Below are positions 50,086 to 60,900 of a DNA stretch of 64,000 bases, piece after piece (the first letter of the stretch is position 1; each line of letters starts with the position of its first letter). Below the pieces are notes generated by a model. That model ran no database searches, was not told where the DNA came from, and saw nothing but the letters and a program-made list of their open reading frames with translations. The DNA comes from Strigamia acuminata (lineage: Eukaryota > Arthropoda > Chilopoda > Geophilomorpha > Linotaeniidae): assembly GCA_949358305.1 (NCBI GenBank), contig OX442321.1, positions 2,319,605 through 2,383,604 on the forward strand, given 5' to 3'. The position numbers and the translations under genes were made by a program.

Positions 50086-51168
50086 CCAAAAATTCGAGAT
50101 ATTCCAAATTCTTCTCGCATCATTATCCACAATTTCATTCTTACTCTTTGGTTGAATTCCCTCCACAAAACTTCAACAGGCGAACGACCTACAACAACCA
50201 ACCAAACCAGAAATCAATTTTCTTCGTTAAATTCACACAAACAAACAAAACAAGCAAAAACCGCCGCCATTTTAGCCCCACACACCCAACCAACCAGTGC
50301 ATTCATTCCCTCACAAGTCACTCAATCCGGACCGATCAAGCCCAACAAGCAAAAACCCGCCATCATCAAACACTCGCAAGAATTAATCACTCAAGTTTCG
50401 CTCCACCACCTGCAATCCATCTCGCATCTCGAAATATGAAAACCACACCCCACAATTTACCCCCACACCCAATTCGCTCGCTCGACGCTCCCTCATTTCT
50501 CCTCGCATGTTATTTAATGCAATTGTAAATCTTTGCGAGCTAGTTTCAATTTTTCTGACAGCTCTTCCTGAAATAATTATGAGGGCACGCGAGAAAAAAG
50601 ATTAGACTCGGTTTGTCTGATGAAAACAGGCCTAATAGAACGCCGCGTTGACAAGCCATCAATAAAACGCACATTTTACTCGATAAGCAAATTCGACTTC
50701 TTTCGATATAATCAATTTCCAGTCGTGAAAATTGGCGCTGCGCACGATAAATCAAGAGAGAGCCGACAGCGCGCAAGGTCAGGATAATAAATCACAACTT
50801 CATTCTAGACATTTAAATTTGCAATTACGTCGGACAATGGACATCGGACGGGACAATTTAAACACTCAATTCATCTTGTCAATTAACATCTTGATAAAGA
50901 AATTAAAAGGGCCAAAGTACATCGACCATGCCAGTGCGAATTTAGAAGAAATAAATTTAATTTCTTATGCAGTTATGGAAATTTGTTGATCTGCAAACAG
51001 GTCTTTGCTGATAAGACGCAATCATTGACAAGACGGATTAGTTTTTTTTGTAAAAAAATAAATTATAAATATCGTGTCGACAAAATTGTAAACAAAAAAA
51101 TTTATCAAAATTACAAAAAAAAAACAGATACCGTATTTGCAACTCTTATTCAATTTAATTAATATTTT
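50086..51168. other. Unique island, candidate regulatory DNA
   Basis: 50520-50990 is a compact unique block rich in ATTA/TAAT, GATAAG and TGACAG words with no coding signal. The P/H/N-rich 126-codon ORF at 50148-50528 has no family match. Confidence 0.4.
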
Positions 51169-51205
51169 TATATAACTAGTTTTAGACTCTAAAACTAGTT
51201 ATATA
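51169..51205. repeat. Near-perfect palindrome, 18-bp arms, 1-nt centre
   Basis: tataactagttttaga at 51171-51186 and its exact reverse complement at 51188-51203, extended by one A/T pair step on each side. Followed by (AT)n. Confidence 0.9.
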
Positions 51206-51229
51206 TATATATATATATATACCGTTTAA

Positions 51230-51325
51230 TTTTAATATCGGCGCAGGTATTGATATCGGCCGATATTCGGTTGCCGATTATCGGTATTGGCGATACTGCA
51301 AAATATCGATATCGGTCAAAGTCTA
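51230..51325. repeat. Cluster of gatatcgg words
   Basis: Several copies of tatcgg/ccgata in both orientations (gatatcggccgatattcgg, gatatcggt). Such clusters occur in some DNA-transposon ends; no boundary could be set. Confidence 0.45.
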
Positions 51326-51349
51326 TATATAAGACCAACCATCCAACAA

Positions 51350-51660
51350 TGTCAATTTCATCAATTTTCGACTGAATTGTAGTTAATTTCATCAATTTTC
51401 AACTAAATTGTAGTCAATTTCATCAATTTTAGACTAAATTGTAGTCAATTTCATCAATTTTAGACTAAATTGTAGTCAATTTCATCAATTTTAGACTAAA
51501 TTGTAGTCAATTTCATCAATTTTAGACTAAATTGTAGTCAATTTCATCAATTTTAGACTAAATTGTAGTCAATTTCATCAATTTTAGACTAAATTGTAGT
51601 CAATTTCATCAATTTTAGACTAAATTGTAGTCAATTTCATCAATTTTCGACTAAATTTTA
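51350..51660. repeat. 31-bp minisatellite, about 10 nearly identical units
   Basis: Unit aattttagactaaattgtag plus tcaatttcatc. The central eight units appear identical; the end units have cgact in place of agact. Confidence 0.95.
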
Positions 51661-51673
51661 CAACATCTTGACG

Positions 51674-51765
51674 TACCGTACTCTGCTTATACTCGCATAC
51701 ACCATTTATTAGCAAAATGGTGCCTCAGAATGGGGGGGTCGGCTTATACACGCGGATATACGGTA
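51674..51765. mobile_element. Small TA-flanked foldback MITE (taccgta ends)
   Basis: Bounded by taccgtactctgcttatact and ttatacacgcggatatacgg, with an inner hairpin caccattt/aaatggtg. The termini resemble the CCGTA-ended, TA-target MITE at 27487 but the interior differs. Confidence 0.5.
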
Positions 51766-51873
51766 TATATTGTTTTTTATATAATTACTTAAATGAGTCA
51801 AAATAAAAATTTAAAACAATCAAGTAAGTATTACGATTTTTTTTTTTCTGGACCTCGATAAAATTAAAATTAC

Positions 51874-51886
51874 TTGCCGACCCCTG
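51874..51886. mobile_element. Solo right end of the same hAT MITE type
   Basis: The 13-mer ttgccgacccctg is identical to the right terminus of the 28.5-kb hAT MITE. No matching left end was found nearby, so this is a remnant. Confidence 0.5.
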
Positions 51887-53744
51887 CTCTACTGTATTAT
51901 CATTCGCAAACCAATAGCACGCAAAAATGCATTACAAAATGCATTTCAAAAGACTTTACAATGTAATTTCAACACATTTTTGGACCACATGAGACAAAAC
52001 ATTTTAAATTGCACCTACGTTTTCTTGTCTTCAATACGTCGACAATTTCTTCTTTTTTCGCCAAAATTCAACGATATTTATAGTTCCTTGAAATTCACTC
52101 TGTCAGTTCGATTGTTTCACACTCACATCACCACGAGACACAGTCAGACATTCAAATCCAGCAACCTTTCACCATCCACCACCGAATCTTCGACAACATC
52201 GACCTCCATCCATCATTTCGTCCATTTTGGCCGATTTTCCAAACCTGAAAATAAATCATAATAAAAAAAATTAAAAATCTCAACTTCCTAACCAAAACCA
52301 AACCCACAACCGAAAAAACCCCTCTTAAGGACCCCCATTCTATTTAACAACACAAATCTCCCACAATTCATCAAAAAAAAATCATTTTTCCAAACAATTC
52401 TAAAGAGACCCATTAAACCTAAGCAATTAAATCAAAATTAAAAAAAAAAAAACCTCTTACACGATATATCCCATTAATTTCCGTGATTTTTTTGCTATAA
52501 TTTCCTTTTTTATTGCAAACCACTCTAACACAACTTCAAAAAAAAAAAAAAATTACAACTTGTGCCCATTCTTGTGAATTATTTATCGTCTCGGCAAAAT
52601 CAATACACACGGCCTAAAGAAGTGCTGGATGTTAACATGGCACGGGATCTCCATATTTTTCTTCCTTTCACCAAGATATCTTGAGCAATGGAGCCGGTAG
52701 CTGCAACCAACCTCGCCATAAATAAGCCACAACGCCTTCCCACACTTTTGCCAGCTCAAACTAAATTTTTGCACCTGTCATCACAAAAAATAACAAAAAC
52801 ACCAAAAAAAAAATATATAAAAATTTATATAAAAAAAAAAAATAAAATAAAAAGTGTGTATGGGGTCCGGGAACCCGTGGGTTACGACACAACCTTTAAT
52901 ACGAGCCCACCAAGAGCAATAATTCAAAACGCAAGCACTCGGATTAAACTAAGCGCACTCAGGTGTTCCTCAACTTATTGCAAAACTAACTCATTAAATT
53001 CAATACGACTTGCAACACTTTTCACGTGAAATTATACGCTCGTAAATCTCAGGTAGCCATAACTGCAACTGAAAAAAAAAAAAAAAAAAAATTTATATAT
53101 ATAAATATATAAAAATAAAAAAAAAATTAAATTTTTATATTGCAATGGTGCAATTTTTCAAAATAAATGGTCAGCACTGCAGTGAAGTCGTATATCCCGT
53201 CCCTTTAAAAAGCAGATCCAACCACTCAACAAAGTAATACATAAAGAAATTAAAATGATTTATTTCTACTACCTGTCAAGGATTTCACCATTCACGCGTC
53301 TGTTGAAGATACTTGATTATGATAATCCACCTTGACAGGAAGGGATTTTCAGCCATCTTGGCACAAGAAGCTTTGAACATTCACACGTGATATACGACCA
53401 CGGTTACGGTTCTGGGAAGAAATGCTCGGGCTTTTCTCAATACAGCACATAAAGCGCCAATGATCGATTCACTAATTCATAAGCGCTTTTTTTTCAAGGG
53501 TTTCATCACCTGTTGGTCTTAATGGCGGAATCAAGCGGGGTCCCGAGGGCCCCGAACAATTTCTTTTAGTCGTGGTTTGTGGGGGGGGATTTAGTGGTTG
53601 TTTTTGGTTTTCGGGGTCCTGTAAAGTTGTTTTTGGGGTTTTTTGTTAGGATTATGGTTGGGGGCCCTAAATTTTAGGAAGGGTTCGATTTGGGGCCCCA
53701 AATTTAATTCGTTAAAAATAGTTACCTTCAAAAATTTTTTTTTC
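51887..53744. other. Intergenic, nothing coding
   Basis: Unique stretches at 51900-52260, 52560-52780 and 53150-53560 between A/T homopolymers. G-rich DNA at 53530-53700. No gene supported. Confidence 0.4.
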
Positions 53745-54250
53745 GTTTTTTTTCAAAAAAATTTTAAATTGAGAAATTATGGAAATTCGCTATATCGGAA
53801 AAATATTTTTAAAAAAATTTGTTATAACAACAATGAGAAAAAATTGCAATTTCAGAACTAACAAAAACTCGCTATAACGAAAATAATTTTTTAAAAATTT
53901 CGTTATAAAGAATAAAAGCAGTTTTTCCAAGTTTCATCAATGAAAAAAAATTATAAATTCAAAAATACCAAAAACTCGTTATAACGAAAAAAAAATATTT
54001 TAAAAAATTCGTTATAAAGAAAAAAAATCTGAATAAAAATCTTTTATCTCAAGTTTCATCAACGAGAAAAAATTATAAATTCATAGAAAACAAAAACTCG
54101 CTATAACAAAAAATAAAAATTAATAAAAATTCGTTATAAAGAACAAAAATTTCCATAACCCCTTCCAAAAAAAATCTCTTTTTAAAAAATTCGTTATAAC
54201 GAACTTAAATCATAAAAAAAAAATAAAAAATTCGCTATAACGAGTATATA
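53745..54250. repeat. Cluster of cgttataacgaa / cgctataacga words
   Basis: About ten copies of ctcgctataacga or ttcgttataaag in A-rich DNA. Similar to 15690-15955. Confidence 0.6.
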
Positions 54251-54819
54251 TTCCTTCCAAATTGATAATTCTCGCTTAACACGACCGTCTAGCACTTTTC
54301 GCAGTTGCTAACATCAATACCGTTCTCTTCCCTTCCTTTCCCCTGCCCACCCTTTGGTCAGAAGGAAAAATATGACCTCGTTTCAGCATCTGACCATCGG
54401 CAATAAATCAGCCTACCAGGTTCCATCTCTTAAGTGCATTGGGGGACGGATATGCGCGAGCTGTCCGATGGCATGGAATGGGCGAAGAGAAGGCAGGGAG
54501 GCTCTAATAATGGCCATTGCTCGGTCCATGATGACCGCTTGTCCGATCTACCAGTCCGATATGAAATATCTGGGATTTGGCGCCCGCGTGTTTCTAACAT
54601 TAAGCATGGGATACTCTAGTCCGGCCATCTCTCAAACCTGCAACAAAGAAAAAACACAAATAATCAATAAATAATAAAACGATGATGACGCTCTCATCAA
54701 TTACCTCTTTGGTCTTTAGAGAAAGACACTGTGGACACGTTTTGTATAATAATCAAATTTCAATGAGAATAAACTGTTTTTTTAAATGTGTTAGCCGAAT
54801 TACATTTTTTGTTCAATTT
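54251..54819. other. Unique island, no gene seen
   Basis: A 106-codon plus ORF (54354-54674) and a shorter overlapping one in another frame; neither matches a family. Confidence 0.35.
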
Positions 54820-55550
54820 TTAGGCGATTTAAAAGAGTTTTTCAGCCTAAAATTGGTAAAATTGGCAAAAAAAACGAGATTTTAGACAAAAAATTGAGAT
54901 TTTAGCCAGAAATTGAGATTTTAGGCAAAAAATTGATATTTTAGGCAAAAAATTGATATTTTAGGCAAAAAATTGATATTTTAGGCAAAAAATTGATATT
55001 TTAGGCAAAAAATTGATATTTTAGGCAAAAAATTGATATTTTAGGCAAAAAATTGATATTTTAGGCAAAAAATTGATATTTTAGGCAAAAAAATTGAGAT
55101 TTTAAAGAAAAAAATTCAAATTTTAGACAAAAAATTCAAATTTTAGACCAAAAATCGAATTTTTTGGCAATAAATTGAATTTTTGGGCATAAAATTTGAT
55201 TTTTGGGCATAAAATTTGATTTTTGGGCATAAAATTTGATTTCTGGGCATAAAATTTGAATTTTGGGCATAAAATTTGATTTTTGAGCATAAAATTTAAC
55301 TTTTGAGCTTAAGGTTAAGTTTAAAGCATAAAATTTGCATTTTTAGGCAATAATTTTAAGTTTGCAAACAAATAAGCAAAAATAAAAAAATTGTAGGCGA
55401 AAATACAATATTTTAGGCACAAATACAAGATTTTAAGCACAAATTTAAAATTTCAGACAAAAATGTACTTTTATAAGCCAAAAATTAAATCCTTAAACAT
55501 AAATTAATATTATTAGAGGCAATTATAAAATTTTAGACCTAGAAATTAAT
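54820..55550. repeat. Two abutting 20-bp minisatellites
   Basis: About 54880-55160: unit aaaattgatattttaggcaa (20 bp, about ten near-identical copies). About 55160-55310: unit ttttgggcataaaatttgat (20 bp, about 6 copies). It then decays to 55550. Confidence 0.93.
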
Positions 55551-57905
55551 TTTATATTAAAAAAAAAACTTAAAATCTTTAATGAAAATCGCCAACCTTT
55601 TACCGAACCTATAACTTCTTCCACTTCCCACACTCCGCATTATTATTTCGTGCAAATCTTCACTTACTCGTCGTAACCATTAAGCAAGATGCACAAACAC
55701 GTAAAAGCCCATAAGATTAGCATTAATGATAATAATTCAAAATTACCTCACTCTTTCTTTTTAAATAAAAATGAGCTTTATTCAAAGGGAAACTTAGATC
55801 AATACGTCACCACTTCACTTTTATCTTTTTTTTAACTTTTATTTTTCAATATTTCCTTAATAATTACCATCTTCCTAAATCATTCTAACGATTCATTTTC
55901 GTGCTCGGGAAAAGGATTACAACATCATAATTAGAACACAAGCTAAGTAAAACTTGATGCACATCAATTCTCCAAACAATTTCTCTACAAATTCCCCTCC
56001 ACACCCACTTCGAGGATCCACAGTACCAAAAAACAAAAAAAAAATTCATATTTACAAATTGTATCGTACCTAAACTCCAGCAAACGAAACACCATTAAAA
56101 CATTAACGACAAAAACCACCGCGGCCATTTTGGAAATTTCAAATTCTAACGGTTTTCGCCGCCATCTTGGAAATGTTGGACATTTTTGAAATTTGATCGT
56201 TAAAATGGTTTAAAAATATTCGCGAGAGATACTGTTTGCCAAAAGGCGATGGAGGCCAAGCATTCGTTGTTAATTAACTCGCTTGACACGGAGCGACGAC
56301 TAATGATTTGCCGCTCAGACGTGTCAGCAGTGCAAGTATTTGTCATCCGAGTGCTCGCCTTAATGACTGAAGGCATGACAGTTATTTGACACTCGTACGG
56401 GCCCTCACGTCAAAGGGCCGGAGCAAAACAAGTCACAAGTGGCAACTTGCCACTGTTGTTTAAAAGCTACAAATGTCTTTTTTTCTTTCTTTTTCTTTTT
56501 TTAAATAAATTTGTTTCGCGAGTCACGTGACAATCGTTTTGGCTCGACGCCATCTTTTGTTGCAATTTGAATTTTTCCATTCAATTTTAAAATTAAAAAC
56601 TCGAACTTGAAAAAACTAAATAATACCTTCGATTAAAATCATTCATGAAATTAAATTCATTCAACTTGGCGATCCCGATTAAAGAAAACATTCTTCGTTC
56701 GAATTCGCCTCAATGGCGGCCTCAATATAACCGCTCGAACTATTTTTATCGTATTACTCCGCGAGATTTAAACAAAAAAACCAAATACGACTTGGATATT
56801 AAAATTATTTAAATCAAAATACAATTTTTCTCCGCTTAATCCATAAATAATAGCAGTTTAATTTTTCTTACGGTAAAAATCGTACTGTAACGATTTTTCA
56901 CTGGAACTAATTTTCCTCCCACAAACCATAGCGATACAAAATCACGTGACTCGAAAACCAAAAAATAAAAATGGCGTATGAAAATTTACACATTTTCATA
57001 TAAATTCTTTTATTTAACGAACAAATGAATGTGAGCCAACATGCAACTATTTTATTTTTTCGCCGTAAACACACAAGATTCATTTATTCACAATTAATTC
57101 GTTAATGATGTTTCATTTAGCTATACTGATGCTGGTTTAGAATTAATTCATCGAAATTATCCCATATAAACATTAAAAATTCATTTTTTTTTATTAAGTG
57201 ATACTGTAAACCGTTATATTGACAACATGAAACAATTGGAAAATGTCTATAGCTTCAGGATTGTTCATTACTGGAACTATTGTTTGCATTAAAAAAATAG
57301 GTTCAACTATTATGGAATTTACAAGCATTTCTGATGATTCGTTTTTTGTCCAATAAATATCTTTGATTAAACTTTTTAGATTTTAAATATAAAAAAAAAG
57401 ATACATTCTGTGTTTGATAATGAGAAAATCAAAAAAGTGCATCGCAATAATGAAATAATGCGGTGATTAAAACCAATTTCTCGAATTTTAATCACCGAAA
57501 AGGAAGACAAAAAAAGACAAAAAAATTAAAAATAAAAACCGTCAAATTTCGCTTCTTACTTACAATAAACTAACAAAAAATGTTAATGTAAAGTGTACAG
57601 TCAACAATGTTACCCCGGGATGAAAAACCAGCGTCAAAATGACAATAAAATCCAAACAATTTCATTTTATAAATAATTTTTTCTTTTTTAAAAATAGAGA
57701 AGATAAAATAATAAAAAAACAAAAAAAAAATGGTGGAAAGGTTTGAAATTCAATATTAAATGTGCACTTAAAGGATACAGGCATCTTGCATTAAATGATT
57801 CCAAGGAGCCACGGATGAAAAACGGATCCAAATTCAACTTCCTCTCCGAATCCCACGGATCGATTTAATTCATTTCATTTGTCCACATTAATTTCTTCAT
57901 TTGTT
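55551..57905. other. Intergenic DNA and wapl 3' UTR
   Basis: No ORF of note. The right part must include the wapl 3' UTR; candidate minus-strand AATAAA words are at 57190-57195, 57083-57088 and 57009-57014. Contains gccgccatcttgg-like words near 56158. Confidence 0.45.
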
Positions 57906-57971
57906 TTAACTAGATTTCAAGATTTCGATCACCCGCTGTATGGATTTGGTGCCGGTGTTACCAACAGTACT
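57906..57971 (-). CDS. wapl: wapl terminal exon with stop
   Basis: Phase 0 in. Peptide [19 protein letters not shown] then SS and TAA at 57906-57908. Human WAPL ends with the same VGTTGxKSIxRVIExLE pattern, so the stop is the natural C-terminus. The 3' UTR continues leftwards. Minus-strand AATAAA words occur at 57190-57195, 57083-57088 and 57009-57014; which one is used cannot be told. Confidence 0.93.
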   Translation of the reverse strand, partial: STVGNTGTKSIQRVIEILKSS

Positions 57972-60900
57972 CTAAAATAAAAATTAAAAATTAAAAAAAA
58001 AATTTTCTTCAATTTTTTAATGTCAAACTTACAGTTAGCGTCACAAAATTGAAAAACTTCTGCAACACTTGGACCATATTTTGAAAATTTTGCTCAGGTA
58101 AATGACTTTTCACGAGCCGTTTATACGTCTACACAGAATAAAATAATAAATAAATACCGTAAATAAGTACAAGCTTTTATATTGGTGATTCAAATCGCCG
58201 CCATTATGCGAAAGTCGAGCCATCTGTCGTCGCATTGTGAAAACTCATTGCAAATGGCGGACAAGTAAAAACCAAAAATACAGTAGAGAATTAATTTCTC
58301 TACGCAAAAGGACTGATTTTAAAATCCTAAGTTAAAGCGGGCAATTTGGCATCCATTTTAGTTAAATTCGCCGACAGACGGCAGACCAGCAACGGCGGAA
58401 GTTAAAACAAAATACAAAAAAGTAAAATAAAAGCATATTTATCACACGTCTTAAAATTAAACCGGGCCATCTTTTTTTTCTAATCATTTGTGAATAACAA
58501 ATGTGTTTAAACTCGCACAAATATCAATTAACGAGCCTTTAATCGAATCCATCCGTTAGACCGTTACCATGGCGATAATGGAACATTAACCCGCGTCATA
58601 AATTTGCCATTTAAGCCACCGGTAGTTCCATTACAACATTAATAAAGATTGGTTTCGTTTAATTCAAATTCAAACAATTTCACGCGTTCGATTTCGCCAG
58701 GAAATGAAACAAGTGGAGAATAAATTCAAATTCACCTCGTTATCTTCAATAAAACAGCCTAATAAGAGTGATACATAGGCTGCAACCATACTATCTTCCA
58801 TATGTTTGCCTGCTTTTTGAAGCGCTTTTGAAAGAAAAAAAATTTAAATTTAAATTAAAAAAATTAAATTTAAATTTTAGTGATTTTGATCAACCTTTGG
58901 TTATGGTGAGTTCAATATCCTGAATGTTTTGTGACGTCGTTGCTCCGTCCGTTTCGTCGTCACTGTCTTGGTCGCCTTTACCGTCGAGTAAACGATCCGT
59001 TCGAACTTGTTCCCGTTGGGCCATTTGTTCCCTTTCCAAAAACAACTGCGGAAAATGAAATTGGAAATATAATCATCAAAAATGACATTTTAGGATAGAC
59101 TTTTTAAAAATTTAGCAAATTTAGTCAAAATTCACCAAAATTGACTCAAATTTTAACAAAATTCACCAAAATTGACTCAAATTTTGACAAAATTCGCCAA
59201 AAATGACTCAAATTTTGTCAAAATTCGCCAAAAATGACTCAAATTTTGTCAAAATTCGCCAAAAATGACTCAAATTTTGTCAAAATTCGCCAAAAATGAC
59301 TCAAATTTTGCCAAAATTCGCCAAAAATGACTAAAATTGGTCGAAATTTCTCAAATTTTGTTGAAATTTACCATAAACGACTCAAATTATGTTGAATTTC
59401 ACAAAAAACGACTCAAATTTTGTTGAATTTCACCAAAAACGACTTAAATTATGTTGAATTTCACCAAAAACGACTCAAATTTTGTTGAAATAAACCAAAA
59501 ACGACTCAAATTTTGTTGAAATTCACAAAAAACGACTCAAATTTTGTCGAATTTCACCAAAAACGACTCAAATTATGTTAAATTTCACCAAAAATGTCTA
59601 AAATTATCAGAAAAACAGTCGGAAACCCTTCATTTACGCACGTCAACAAGTATTTTGACAGCGGGCGTTTTCTTTCCTTCATTCGTTGTAACTATCGTCT
59701 CATGCAACCTTTTCCGGTTATGCGTACACTGTTCCATCAAATTGATGAGCATTCCTAACATCTGCAAAACCACACCAAAATCAGCAACAAGTCCAACAAA
59801 AACAATTCCAACACACAAATCCAACGCACTAAAACTAGAAGATCGAAAACATGATCCGCTGGAATCACTTTGGCAACATGCAGCACACAATGCAACGACG
59901 TTTCTATCAATCCGTCTTGCTCGCCAATTTTACTGCAGCCCTTTGCTGAACAACAACAAAACAATGATTAATTAGATAATTCGTTGGTTTCCGTTTCAAA
60001 ATTCAATAACTTACAATTTTCATTGGTTAGGTTGAGAAATACTTTCAGCAATGACAAAATGCAGTTCATCAAAGTGAAACCGGAAGTATCTTTTTCACAT
60101 TTGTCCTCTTCGGCATATGAAGGTAAGGCAACAATGCATATTTTAAGGACCCTGAGTGGAAGTTTTAAGCGGTTTTTAGTATTTTTGATTATTATTATTA
60201 TTATTATTATTTTTTTTTTAATTTTTAATTTTAAGTTTGCTTACTTGACCATAGATTCGATTAATGAGGAATTTTTGCAATCGATTAAATACAACTGGTT
60301 TCCAATGTTCATAAACGTCACCTGAAAGTAAATCCGTTGAAAAAAAGTCCTTTATATTTTGGAGATACAAGTTTAAATTCAAATTTAAGGTTTTAAGCAG
60401 AAAATATATTGGGAAACCAAACTGTTTGTTGAAATTGATCAATATTTGTTGAAATTTATCAAAATTTTATGAAATTCATCACAAATTTTATGAAATTTAT
60501 CAATAATTTTATGAATTTATCACAAATTTTATGAAACTTAATTATTTTATAAAATTCATCACACATTTTATGAAATTCATCACAAATTTTATGAAATTCA
60601 TCACAAATTTATTAAAATCCATTACTAAATTGTTGGATTTCATCAATAACTTGTTGAAATTCATGAAATTTGTTGAGATTGGTTAAAATTCCATCAAAAG
60701 TGTGATAAAATTGGTTAAAATTCCATCAAAGTGTGATAAAAATGGTTAAAACTCATCAAAAATGTGATAAAATTAGTTAAAATTCATCAAAAATGTGATA
60801 AAATTAGTTCAAATTCATCAAAAATGTGATAAAATTAGTTAAAACTCATCAAAACCGTGCATAACTTAATCCAAAAATTGTTCAATTTTACAAAAACTTA

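Noticed and set aside
54354-54674. 106-codon plus ORF
   Set aside because: No family resemblance, and an overlapping frame is also open in the same unique island.
59624-59641. Continuation of the 59642-59761 exon to an in-frame stop
   Set aside because: Splicing at gtgcgt joins KILVD to LFLERE exactly as in the WAPL family; the read-through adds only a few residues.
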